Assembly (NCBI GenBank): GCA_949152475.1
Contig: OX424570.1
Span: 5,258,181 to 5,322,180, forward strand
DNA length: 64,000 bases
Reading direction: 5' to 3'
DNA from: Terebella lapidaria
Lineage: Eukaryota > Annelida > Polychaeta > Terebellida > Terebellidae
Shown: positions 19,812-31,700 of the stretch, piece by piece
How the letters are laid out: the number at the start of each line of letters is the position of its first letter
Numbering within the stretch: the stretch's first letter is position 1
The notes under the pieces: model-generated
Told to the model about the DNA's origin: nothing
What the model saw: the letters and a program-made list of their open reading frames with translations, nothing else
Databases searched by the model: none
Position numbers and translations under genes: made by a program

Positions 19812-20546
19812 TGTGGCGATTTTGCCCTAAGCACGCGGCAGGTGATTGTAAACATAAAAGCCATTTATGTGGCCTTTCTGTACTTGGCCTTGTTTTGACA
19901 TGCTCCGTTCGAGCGTGCGTTGCCACGGCGACGTATTGTAATTTACGCTCCAGTAAACTATAACAATGGATCGATTTAACCTCGCGTGCGCCCTGCAGTT
20001 TCTGGTGTATTATATATACACTGGAAGCGACTCGTTCGAGGAGATTGTCCAAGATCGAGACTAGGACGCACACGAGGCTCGCCATGAGCTTTGTGTTCCC
20101 TGGGTCTGAGTAGTGGGCTCCTAGAGCCCTGGGGACGATTTCCGTGGGGAGGCCCGGGCTGGGAGAGACGAGTTGCTGACTCGGGGGCCTTCGGCCCTGT
20201 GGATCGCCAGCTCTCTCCCTTCCCGGGACATGTGACAGAGGCTCTGGCCAGCATGTCGGACTGTACGGGGTTCCGTCCCCGAGGCAGACCGCGGCTCGCC
20301 AGGCCCCGCCAGTTAACACCGTGGTGATGAACCAGTTTCTGAACGGTGTCCGTAGGCCTGGGAGTGTCGGGTGGGCTGTTACCTGGTTACCGTTAATGAT
20401 GAAGTAGTTACCGTGTCCGCCGCGACCTCCGGTGAGCGGCCCTGCCGCGAGGATCCGGAATAGCGGATGCGCGTCCGCAAGGACTCGGATGAGAGAGGAC
20501 TATCCTCGAGGATCCCGAAGAGCGGACGGTAGTCAATAACATTACA
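19812..20546 (+). repeat. 3' LTR (735 bp)
   Basis: TGTGGCG...ATTACA, same length as the 5' LTR and about 99.5% identical to it by eye. The following bases 'gtacg' do not match the pentamer before the 5' LTR. Confidence 0.95.
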
Positions 20547-20639
20547 GTACGCATGGGTGCAAGATTATGTGAGGACTTAGTATTTTTCAAATACAGATCT
20601 CTCGAAAATTATGTAGCTAGCGGGTACAAATGTGGCGGC

Positions 20640-21195
20640 TGCTCTGGTATACATATGAATGGCTGCATGGCAGCTACTGGCGGCTGAGCGACTACTGGTA
20701 GCAGGTTGCATGGCTACTAGCGGTTACTGGCAGCGGCGCAGTCACTGGCAGCTGAGCGGCTACTGGTGGCTGAGTGGCTACTGGCATCAGGGCGGCTACT
20801 GGTGGCAGGGCTGCTACTGACGACTGAGTGGCTACTGGTGATGGTGGGGTAGCTAACTGGCAGCTGAGTAGCTTTGTGGGGTAGCTAACTGGCAGCTGAG
20901 TAGCTACTGGCGGCGGCAGAACGGCTACTGGCAGCTGGGCGTCGACTGGCATCAGGGCGGCTACTAGTGGCAAGACAGCTACTGACGGCTGATTGGCTAG
21001 AGATCTACTGGTGGTTGGGCAGCTACTGGCAGCTAAGCGGCTACTGGTGGCTGAGTGGCTACTGGCATCAGGGCAGCTAATGGTGGCAGGGCAGCTACTG
21101 GCAGATGAGCAGCTACTGGCAGCCGGGCAGCTACTGGCAGCTGAGCGGCTACTGGCAGCCGGGTAGCTACCGGGTGCAGTGTTGCTACTGGCAGC
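20640..21195. repeat. Degenerate minisatellite (ctactggcagctgagcgg units)
   Basis: About 25 imperfect units of 18-24 bp built from 'ctactggcagctgagcgg' and variants such as 'ctactggcatcagggcgg'. The antisense strand stays open for 185 codons (Ala/Ser/Pro repeat protein) only because of the repeat; I reject it as a gene. Confidence 0.85.
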
Positions 21196-21930
21196 TGAGC
21201 TCATATTATAACATTTTGGAAAGTTTTCTTCCACTGACATACTGTCCAATTATGCTAGCTACATGCGCTCCTCCAGTACAGGCTTGGGCCTACCCCCAGC
21301 AGTTGCTCTCTCCAAACTTATAAATCGATGGGACGGTCTCCCAACCGCCCCAACTGGTTTCTAAGTTTGAGAGAGCCATTGCTGGAGCTAGGCCTAGGCC
21401 CCACTACCCACATTCACGATAACTTTTCTGATTACAAAAGCGAAAGCGCATGTCCCGCTCAATCTGACAACCATCTGTCCCGGTCAATACATCACATTCG
21501 GGTCGAGCGGGACACCTACACTTTATCCCCTATTATCGCCCAAGCAGACTCGGCAACAATAGTTAACCAAATGACACCAATAACATTTAGCATACTGCAA
21601 TATTAATGTGGTATGGGGTCTGTAGCGATGAATCCCTAGGTTTAGAAATCTTATGAAAAATAGCGCACTATTGTTATTAACCACGTGATCACGAATGCGA
21701 CTTCTAATATCCCAAACTTCTGACGCGATTTAGTGCACGTGGTTCTTCCCGCCAATGACCCAAAAGGCAGGTGGACGTGCATCGCCACCTGGCGGCAGCG
21801 ATTGAAGCATTTTTATGCCTCACCGCATTATGCGTAATACCACGTGGGACTCACAACAATAGATGTCCCGGTCAATCTGATGTCCCGGTCGAGCTGAACT
21901 GACCCTATATACACTGGAAGCTACTCGATT
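21161..21930 (+). repeat. 770 bp tandem duplication, copy 1
   Basis: Starts at 'gggtagctaccgggtgcag' and appears identical to 21931-22700, including a 92-codon ORF present in both. It carries three 'tgtcccggtc'-type motifs, CACGTG E-boxes and 'gccacctggcggcag', and ends with the LTR-like 'ctatatacactggaag'. Confidence 0.92.
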
Positions 21931-22700
21931 GGGTAGCTACCGGGTGCAGTGTTGCTACTGGCAGCTGAGCTCATATTATAACATTTTGGAAAGTTTTCTT
22001 CCACTGACATACTGTCCAATTATGCTAGCTACATGCGCTCCTCCAGTACAGGCTTGGGCCTACCCCCAGCAGTTGCTCTCTCCAAACTTATAAATCGATG
22101 GGACGGTCTCCCAACCGCCCCAACTGGTTTCTAAGTTTGAGAGAGCCATTGCTGGAGCTAGGCCTAGGCCCCACTACCCACATTCACGATAACTTTTCTG
22201 ATTACAAAAGCGAAAGCGCATGTCCCGCTCAATCTGACAACCATCTGTCCCGGTCAATACATCACATTCGGGTCGAGCGGGACACCTACACTTTATCCCC
22301 TATTATCGCCCAAGCAGACTCGGCAACAATAGTTAACCAAATGACACCAATAACATTTAGCATACTGCAATATTAATGTGGTATGGGGTCTGTAGCGATG
22401 AATCCCTAGGTTTAGAAATCTTATGAAAAATAGCGCACTATTGTTATTAACCACGTGATCACGAATGCGACTTCTAATATCCCAAACTTCTGACGCGATT
22501 TAGTGCACGTGGTTCTTCCCGCCAATGACCCAAAAGGCAGGTGGACGTGCATCGCCACCTGGCGGCAGCGATTGAAGCATTTTTATGCCTCACCGCATTA
22601 TGCGTAATACCACGTGGGACTCACAACAATAGATGTCCCGGTCAATCTGATGTCCCGGTCGAGCTGAACTGACCCTATATACACTGGAAGCTACTCGATT
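21931..22700 (+). repeat. 770 bp tandem duplication, copy 2
   Basis: Second copy, period exactly 770. Its end runs into the LTR-related segment; in copy 1 the same end is cut at 'ctactcgatt' and jumps back to the unit start. That gives a clean head-to-tail junction at 21930/21931. Confidence 0.92.
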
Positions 22701-23210
22701 GAGGAGATTGTCCGAGAGAGAGTGCACAGGATGCACGCAGGGCTCGCCATGAGCTTTGCGTTCCCTGGCTTTGAGTAGAGGCCCCTTGGGGCCCTGGGGA
22801 CAATTTCCATAGGGGGGCCCGGGCTGGGAGAGACAAGTTGCTGACTCGGGGGCGCAAGCCCTGTGGATCGCCAGTTCTCTCCCTTCCCGGGACGGTGTGA
22901 CGTAGGCTCTGGCTAGTTCGTCGGGCTGTACGGGGTTTCGTCCCCGAGGCAGACCGCGGCTCGCCAGGCCCCTCCAGCTAACACCGTGGTGATGAACCAG
23001 TTTCTGAACGGTGTCCGTAGGCCTGGGCGTGTCGGGTGGGCTGTTACCTGGTTACCGTAAATGCTAGAGTGGTTACCGTGTCCGCAGTGACCTCCGGTGA
23101 GCGGCGCCGCCGCAAGGATCCGGAATAGCGGATGCACGTCCGCAAGGACTCGCGGTGAGAGGACTATCCTCGAGGATCCCGAAGAGCGGACGATAGTCAA
23201 TAGCTTAACA
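22675..23210 (+). mobile_element. Partial LTR related to the 14 kb element
   Basis: From 'ctatatacactggaag' to 'agtcaatagcttaaca' it parallels positions about 6751-7287 of the 5' LTR with roughly 10% differences. The U3 half is different. If the LTR begins at TGTGGTATGGGG (22377) it would be 834 bp with TG...CA ends. No PBS or coding sequence follows. Confidence 0.75.
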
Positions 23211-23451
23211 AATACATACCAATGTGTCTCCTCGTCCCAAAATTACAAGAATACTTCGAATCCTGGTGAATGTAGGCCTAAACAAGACTGAAGCCTCGAA
23301 AAAGATTGCCAACTTCTTCATTTTTTGCGATAGAAGTCTGAAATTTGGTAGAAAATTGCCGTTTGACTCCTGGGTGAAGTATATGAAGTTATAGAATGAA
23401 AACATTCAGCATCGCAAAATTATCGTCAAAAAACGGTGTAGGCCCCTAAAC

Positions 23452-24614
23452 AGGGCCGTAATTTGAAAATAAACATTGAGGGGGCTATCGAGAGGGACAG
23501 CACAATTAGGTGTGGGGTCTGGGGCCCGCCTAGGGCCCCAGAAGCTGGCGACTTCTAGACGCTCTGTGGTTGATTCTGAGCATATCCTGACCACTATTTT
23601 TACTATTTGAAATCCCAGGTTTTGTAAGGAAATGACGCACAACAAATGTTTTCAAATCAACATGCAGTAATAAATACTACTTTGCAGCATGCATGCTTGT
23701 TGGGTGCTCATTTGATTATAGGTTACTGCTAACAAATACCTGATAGAACGATAGAAAGATAACTTTTGAAAGAACTTTTATTCTTGGCTTACCGGTACAT
23801 GGCGTAAAAATTGCATACTAATACTAATATTAGCCCACACATTTTCCAAAGTTACAAGTGTTACATTTTGGCAAACACCATTCTTCTTCTGTCATTGCCA
23901 TCAATGAATTCATTGAGGACAGATTTTAAGTCAATGCCAGCTGCGAGAGAAGATAGCCTTTTTGAATGTATCGAAAGGCACATTGTATGATTCAGTCTGT
24001 TTTGTGTCATCGTACTTCTTAGGTATGTTTTTATCCGTCGCATGCTGCTGAATGCACGTTCACTGACTGCGTTTGAAGCAGGCATGACCAGACACAACTG
24101 AACCAGTAGGGCCACCTGTTTCAGCAGAATGAGATGGCCTTGGGGGAGTGCCCGAAGGTGTGCAACTATATCCTGCAGGCATGGGCTTTGCCTAGGCACG
24201 AAGTTGAAGGATACTGCCAGGGTTTGTAGTTGAAGCTTCAGCTGTGGTATATCCAAGCAACCATAGTTTTGCTGCACAATTTCCATGTGTTCCACATAGC
24301 TATCACCCATGGCTCCCTTCAGCAAAAGCTGCTCCAGGTGCATGTATATTTTGTAGTCGGGCTGGTTGAAGCGATCCTCAATCGTAGATACCACGTTGTC
24401 AATAGCTGCAAGATATTGAGCGCGATAATGATCCTCAGCACTTGCAGGATGATGCGGAGCAGCACCTTCATCGAGGCGACGGGGAAGTCTCTTTTTGCGA
24501 GGTAGGACGGGATCAGGCTCACCTAGCTCCAGACGATTTGCCTCCAATTTAATTTTTGGGTGAAAATATTGGGGGGGCTTTAGCCCCCCCAGCCCCCCCA
24601 GAAATTACGGCCCT
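23452..24614 (-). mobile_element. Internally deleted hAT transposon
   Basis: Ends AGGGCCGTAATTT and AAATTACGGCCCT are perfect inverted repeats. They are flanked by ccctaaac (23444-23451) and gcctaaac (24615-24622), an 8 bp target duplication with one mismatch, the length typical of hAT. At 1.16 kb it keeps only the C-terminal part of the transposase. A G-run and C-run near 24567-24600 form a hairpin just inside the right end. Confidence 0.85.
23861..24547 (-). pseudogene. hAT transposase C-terminal fragment
   Basis: 228 codons. It contains the segment EDHYRAQYLAAIDNVVSTIE, typical of ZNF862-like hAT transposases, and the hAT dimerisation region NAVSERAFSSMRRIKTYLRS followed by QNRLNHTMCLSIH. 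The BED finger and first catalytic region are missing, so it cannot be an active transposase alone. The Met start is probably incidental. Confidence 0.85.
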
Positions 24615-24854
24615 GCCTAAACAAGTTAGAAAAATCAGAGTATGATAGATCTATGGAAACAAAAATTTAGCCCCATAAGTCAGCATTGGCCTTAAATAGG
24701 CCTCAATTTTTTGGAAAGGTGAAATGTAGGTTCAACGTTGTCTAATTTAGCATTGATTTATGGAGATCGTATGCCTGGTACTTTTATGTCTGTACCCTCT
24801 AGATGGTCGCGAACTATGATCGGCTGCAAAATCCACAGTGCGCAAAGTAGTAAG

Positions 24855-24868
24855 ACCAACCTAGCAAC
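24855..24868 (+). promoter_or_regulatory. Possible RFX X-box
   Basis: ACCAACCTAGCAAC keeps a good RGYAAC half-site and a weaker first half. RFX factors drive ciliary genes such as CFAP65. It lies 870 bp upstream of the ATG, so relevance depends on an unmapped transcription start. Confidence 0.2.
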
Positions 24869-25283
24869 GGCGCCATATTTGTTGTTTACAATATGGTCGA
24901 TGTCTGATCAAACTGATGGGGATTCGCTGTGAACATTATTAGTAGAGTGTGTTTTCTACACCTTACTCTCATATTGGAACAGATTATTCTGCACGATAGA
25001 ATTATAAAAAGGTAATTTCGTTTCACATTATTACAGATCTACACTACAGACTACTGTACACCGTACGATGTAGACTATATACATCGTCACATGTCACACA
25101 TGCAGTAACTTACACTGCATGTGACTGTAGACTCTTAATTCTACACCGACGTCGAAGGCCCACCAAGAATATTGTGAATCTGATTCTCAGTGACAGCAGA
25201 GAGAGAGAGTGTAGAACTACACTCTCTGGTGACAGTCTGATAATTGTGATAACTTCAACTTGTTTACGCCGTGGCCAGGGGAT

Positions 25284-25510
25284 TCGTATGGAAAATACAA
25301 CCTGCGACCTGCGAGCTACAAACTCACTGCGACCTGGGACATATTGTGCCTGAGGCTGAGGCAACCTAAAGTAATCTCAAAATATGACTTATTATGTAGC
25401 AAACTATGGTTTAATATGGAAAATGTATATTCAAGTTGCATTTTGTTGCACGCAACGTTATCTCACAGAATAGCTCGTAGGTCGAAGGTCACAAGTTTAT
25501 TGCTCGCAGC
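25284..25510. repeat. Dispersed repeat also present at about 53617-53902
   Basis: The core shared with 53685-53755 runs 'tatgactta..gca..aac.atggtttaatatg' and then 'attcaagttgcattttgtt'. The second copy has inverted ends (atatggaaagtc / gactttccatac), which suggests a MITE. Confidence 0.55.
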
Positions 25511-25732
25511 TCTCATGTCATGACCGGGATTCTATAGATTCGTTAGTTCAAGTTGACAATTCGAGATGACAGTTCGAGTTCTATTTGAAACAGTTAAGTT
25601 GCTCAAATTCCCGTTACAGGTTTACTTTACGGGTACAGTATGTAGATTAATTGATGTACATGTATCAGCGACTCACAGTGATATATCCGTAGTAGGTTGT
25701 TGTATGTTGTAGAGACTACAGTTACCGAAGCC

Positions 25733-28700
25733 ATGCCTGGGGTGGTCAACCCTCAGCACCGAGGAAAGTCCAATCACTTCGGTATCGAGGTGGCGGAGAA
25801 GCTGGTCTGGCAGGGATGGGAGCCTGGCCGAGAGTACACACGCAACATCACACTAAAAAATGTCAAAGTAAAAACACAAAAACTCAAGTACAGGTAAGGC
25901 ACAGCTAGTGATGTTGCTCTAATGATACATCATTCAGCTTCACAACCCAGTTCATGTTTCTCTCTGTGTTGACTTTTACACATGTGAAATTATATGTTCT
26001 ACTTCCTGAAACTGGTATACATATGTAATTTTGGTCATTTTTTTTCATTTGGCAGTGGGCCAGCGACGCGGTTTTTCTCCACCCTGTATCCTCAACCTAT
26101 CGTACTGAGTGCCGGCACTAGTTACACTCTCCCCGTAACATTCAGACCGCTGGAAAAAGTCCGCTACCATGACAAAGTGGAATTTGACACAGCTGTAAGC
26201 TTGTCCATAACTGAATTTCACTGAACTACACAAAACATGTCTTTGTTCAATTGTCGTTAATTCTGAGTTAACATGTAAATTTGGGGTAAAGTCTGAAGAA
26301 GATACATGTAGGATGTAAAACAAAAATGTTGGCCGATTTTGCCAATAGTAAATCTGGTGAATTCAGCATTTTCTCGTTTCGATATATTTAGTATCATGTA
26401 TAGTGTATATAGGCTGATGAGTTATCTACATTGTATTTGTTTACATATCAACTTTCCCAGGAAACTTCCTTACTAGTATGAAGTGAACATAAAATAACAT
26501 TCCCGCCAATATGATGAGACATTTATATGTATACACTGAAATGTACATGATATATATTATTGATGAAATAATCATGGGGAAAAAACACTGCTCACAGACC
26601 AATGGGGCTGACATATTTTGAACAACAACACAGAATCTGAGATGTAGATGTACTTGTATCATGATCTTTACATTTCTACATGACAGGCAGGAAAGTTTGA
26701 TGTTCCGATCAGTGCTATTCTGCCGGAATATAACATTGAAGTACCCGAACACATCGACTTTGGAATGTGTGCGTCAAAAGACTTCCGACAAGTCTCATTC
26801 AGCATAAACAACATCAGGTTTGTGTGTACCTTGAGTATGACTTATGTGAGTTAAGCCTGTATAAATTGTCATGCATTTTAGCTGTCTGTGGTTGTACTTC
26901 ACAGTGAGCTAGAGACGCCGTACCAGATCGAGAGTCAGGCTCCGTTCCAGGTGGACCTGCCCGAGGGTGTGATCGCTCCGAAGTCCACAGTCAGCATCAC
27001 CGTCACATTCACTCCTCAGGTCAGCACCCATCAGATCCTTCGTTGGCAGATAGCTTTGCCAGATAGACCGATCCCAATGATTTGAATATATATATATATA
27101 TGTTTGTACCTGCGCACACCACACACAGGCTGCTGTTGTGTACGAAGCCACCACAGTGATTAAGTTTGGTACAGACTTCTCCAATACTAAAATCAGCAAA
27201 TTCGAAGGCATTGGTAAGCAGTCTTGAGAAATATTTCTTATCTATCTGAATAAGAATTTTGATGTTTTTCAACTGGACTTTATATGTACCTTGTCCACGA
27301 ACATTATACTGTGATGCAGTAGATTATGATAAGCTAAGGTGTATTACAATGTCTAAATTATAGCTTCTAACTTACTTATTTGATGTCGCAGGAAAGTACC
27401 CACATTTGATGGTACGCAGTAGTACGTCTGTGTCAAATGCCAGTGAAACCAATGACACCGTCGTAAACTTTGGAGCAGTCAGTATCGGCAAAACGGTCGA
27501 CAGATGGATAGATATTCACAACATGTCTCCTGTGAGAATTACTGGTCAAATTGTCTCACATTAGTTTCACCTTGAGCTTTTAGGTTACCGGACCTATGGG
27601 CCGATAACCTATTGGCATTGTGTTGCGTTCGTCGTCCGTCGTCGGCGCCGTCCGTCCAGATTTTTAATTATTGAAGTTCACAATCGGATCTTTCTGGAAT
27701 TTTGCACAAAAATACCTAAAAATATTCCAAGAGGGGGGTATTATTTATTTTTTTTCATTTTTCCATTTTTCTTTCAAAATAGCAGCCATTTTCGACGAAA
27801 AAAAGACAAATTTCTGACTTTGACGGCCATGTTCTCAAAAACTGTTCAGACAGTTTTAAGATACCTCTGTGATGTTTATAAATTTCATTGGCCTTGAATC
27901 GACGGTCTGCATGTGGCGGCCATTTTGATTTTCTCAACGGGTCCCAAAGGTACTTTCCCATGTTAAATTCTCCTATACTTTATAATGGGACACATTATTG
28001 CCAATATCTCACTTCATATTGAGATTAGAGATTAGAACTCAATTGTGGACATATAGGAAATGATATATATGCTGAGTATTCTCACGACCTTGAATTTGAC
28101 CTTTGACTCAATTTTCAAGGTGTAAAGTATATGAGTGATATATAAGCCATTTTGTCCTCTGACCTTGAAAATTGGGTCAAAAGTCAAATTCAAGGTCACC
28201 AGAATACTCCGCACATATCATTTCGTGTATGTTCACTATGGATTCTTAAGCTGTAAAGTCGATAATAAGCGAGATATTAGCCATTCTGTGCTCTGACCTC
28301 AAATATAAGGTCAAGTTCAAGGTCGTGATAATATCCCGCATATATCATTTCCTATATGTCTGCAATTGATTCTTAGGATGTGAAGTTGGTAATAAGCGAG
28401 ATATTAGCGTCTTTGTCCTCTGACCTTGAAAATGGGGTCAAAGGTCTAATTCAAGGCCACGAGAATATTCAGCATATATCTTTGAGAACATATGGGAAAT
28501 GATATGATTCTCATGACCTTGATCTTTGACCTCATTTTCAAGGTCAGAGCACATAATGGCAAATATCTCACTTATTATCGACTTTACGCCTCGGAAATCA
28601 AAATCTGGACATTCTAGAAATGATATATGCTGAATATCCTTGTGGCCTTGAATGACCTTAATTTCAAGATCACGGGACAAAATGGCTAATATCTAAACTA

Positions 28701-31700
28701 TATATTGTCCGGTAACCTTTCTTAGCCCTTGGGCTAATTTTTTAGATGTTATTAAGGCATTTCGGCAGAAATGCCTTTATGGTTTTAGCAGAATTTTTTT
28801 TTTTTTTTTTTTTCTTTTTTTTCTTCTTCCGCCACTTTTGGTTTCCGGACGATAACTTTAGATTGCCTTGACGGATCCTTGTCAAATTTTCACCGCAAGT
28901 CAGAAATGATATGAGGAAGAACCCTATTCTTTTTGAGCCGGATCGGAGGTCCGTGAGGTCCGTGAGGATGAAATCAAGGCTAATTTTAAGACTTGGTTTC
29001 CGGACGATAACTGAAAAAATATTTATACAATAGTTGCAGAACTCTGCATGGAGGTTCATATGCCACCAGGGAAGAACCCTATTGATTTTGGGATCGATCC
29101 GTCAAACGACCTTTGACCTAGAGGTCAAAATAATTTTTTGCTGATTCATCCTTGAGGCTTCCTGCATATCTCGGAAACCGTGCGTCGTAGAGCGAAACGG
29201 ACGTTATTTTCGGACTCGTCGCCCTAGACAAACATCTCTAGGGTGTACTTTTTTTTTTGATCCGGCTCCGAGGTCCGTGAGGTCCGTGAGGATGAAATCG
29301 AGGAACTTGGTTTCCGGACGATAACTCAAAAAATATTCAGGCCATAGTTGCAGAATTTTGCACGGAGGTTTATATATCACCAGGGAAGAACCCTATTGAT
29401 TTTGGGATCGATACCTCAAACGACCTTTGACCTAGAGGTCGAAATAATTTTTTGCTGAGTCATCCTTGATTCATCCTGCATATCTCGGAAACGGTGCGTC
29501 GTAGAGCGAAACGGACGTTATTTTCGGACTCGTCGCCCTAGACAAACATGTCTAAGGGGTATTATGGATGAACTTTGACCTTGACCCGAAATTTTTTTGC
29601 CGAGTCGGCATTTTTCGTTTTCGTCGATATCTCGGAAACGGTGCGTCGTAGAGCGAAACGGACGTTATTTTCGGACTCGTCGCACTAGACAAACATGTCT
29701 AAGGGTTATTATGGATGAACTTTGACCTTGACCCGAAATTTTTTTGCCGAGTCGGCATTTTTCGTTTTCGTCGATATCTCGGAAACGGTGCGTCGTAGAG
29801 CGAAACGGACATTATTTTCGGACTCGTCGCACTAGACAAACATGTCTAAGGGGAATTATGGATGAACTTTGACCTTGACCCGAAATTTTTTTGCCGAGTC
29901 GGCATTTTTCGTTTTCGTCGATATCTCGGAAACGGTGTGTCGTAGAGCGAAACGGACGTTATTTTCGAACTCGTCGCACTAGACAAACATGTCTAAGGGG
30001 TATTATGGATGAACTTTGACCTTGACTCGAAATTTTTTTGCCGAGTCGGCATTTTTCGTTTTCGTCGATATCTCTGAAACGATGCGTCGTAGAGCGAAAC
30101 GGACGTTATTTTCGGACTCGTCGCACTAGACAAACATGTCTAAGGGGAATTATTGATGAACTTTGACCTTGACCCCAAATTTTTTTGCCGAGTCGGCAGT
30201 TTTTGTTTTCGTCGATATCTCGGAAACGGTGCGTCGTAGAGCGAAACGGATGGTATTTTCGGACTCGTCGCCCTAGACAAACATGTCTAGCGGGTATTAT
30301 GGATGAACTTTGACCTTGACCCGAAATTTGTCGACATTTTTCATTTTCGTCGATATCTAGTATTATAAATTATTCATCACACCGAAATGCCTCCAAGGCA
30401 TCTTTAGGCCTTGACGTCTAGTTTTTGATGTAGACTTAGGTGTAAAACCTGTACTCCTGTGCATGAATCATTCTAATATGTAGTTATGTAGCTTGGCCTT
30501 GCTGATTCCAGTTGATATTTTTTGTGTTTGTTTTGTGCAGGTCAACGCCCCGTTTACTGTGGAGCAGGTCAAGCTTGGAGCCAGCCAACTTGATTCAGTG
30601 TTTCAGTGTCTTCAGAAGGAAGGTGTTGTTCCAGCAATGGCATCCTGCAGAATTCTGGTATTATTAATGTAGTTTTATATCTATACCAGAAATGTCTCAC
30701 TGGCCAACAAACTTGTCATTTCCTGTTCCTTCACAACATGCACAACTTTATACAAAGTCATGAGATATTTTACTTAATATTATTTTGCCTTCTGGTTCAA
30801 TTTTCAAAATTTAAGTTTCGCACAACAGTCAATGCGTATCTAGTTTCAACAGCATACAGTACTTAAGTTACCTCCAGTCCTACAGAACCACTGACTCTAT
30901 TCTGTGTCACTGACAGGTTACCTCCAGTCCTACAGGACCACTGACTCTATTCTGTGTCACTATGACAGGTTACCTCCAGTCCTACAGGACCACTGACTCT
31001 ATTCTGTGTCACTGACAGGTTACCTCCAGTCCTACAGGACCACTGACTCTATTCTGTGTCACTGACAGGTTACCTCCAGTCCTACAGGACCACTGACTCT
31101 ATTCTGTGTCACTATGACAGGTTACCTCCAGTCCTACAGGACCACTGACTCTATTCTGTGTCACTGACAGGTTACCTCCAGTCCTACAGGACCACTGACT
31201 CTATTCTGTGTCACTGACAGGTTACCTCCAGTCCTACAGGACCACTGACCCTATTCTGTGTCACTGACAGGTTACCTCCAGTCCTACAGGACCACTGACT
31301 CTATTCTGTGTCACTGACAGGTTACCTCCAGTCCTACAGGACCACTGACCCTATTCTGTGTCACTGACAGGTTACCTCCAGTCCTACAGGACCACTGACT
31401 CTATTCTGTGTCACTGACAGGTTACCTCCAGTCCTACAGGACCACTGACTCTATTCTGTGTCACTGACAGGTTACCTCCAGTCCTACAGGACCACTGACT
31501 CTATTCTGTGTCACTGACAGGTTACCTCCAGTCCTACAGGACCACTGACTCTATTCTGTGTCACTGACAGGTTACCTCCAGTCCTACAGGACCACTGACT
31601 CTATTCTGTGTTACTGACAGGTTACCTCCAGTCCTACAGGACCACTGACTCTATTCTGTGTCACTATGACAGGTTACCTCCAGTCCTACAGGACCACTGA

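Larger units (their letters stand above)
6553..20546 (+). mobile_element. Full-length 14 kb Ty3/Gypsy LTR retrotransposon with an extra 3' ORF
   Basis: Order: 5' LTR, tRNA-His-type PBS, gag, -1 frameshift site, pol (protease, RT, RNase H, integrase), internal polypurine tract, third ORF, 3' polypurine tract, 3' LTR. The domain order PR-RT-RH-IN with a GPF-type integrase tail and no chromodomain places it in Ty3/Gypsy. The LTRs differ at about 4 of 735 positions and all three ORFs are open, so the insertion looks recent. At 14.0 kb it is much longer than usual Gypsy elements (5-7 kb), because of a 1.9 kb spacer and a 3.4 kb ORF after pol. The flanking pentamers ('atgtc' left, 'gtacg' right) do not form a target-site duplication. 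Confidence 0.95.
24616..25732 (+). other. Upstream region of CFAP65
   Basis: No conserved coding segment seen; the 64-codon ORF at 24738-24932 has no recognisable features. The promoter and any 5' non-coding exon are expected here, but no clear TATA box was found. A dispersed repeat sits at 25284-25510. Confidence 0.5.

Noticed and set aside
20692-21249. Minus-strand 185-codon Ala/Ser/Pro ORF
   Set aside because: Low-complexity translation of a minisatellite; no domain and no splice or start context.
24738-24932. 64-codon ORF upstream of CFAP65
   Set aside because: No conservation signal or domain; probably 5' flanking sequence.
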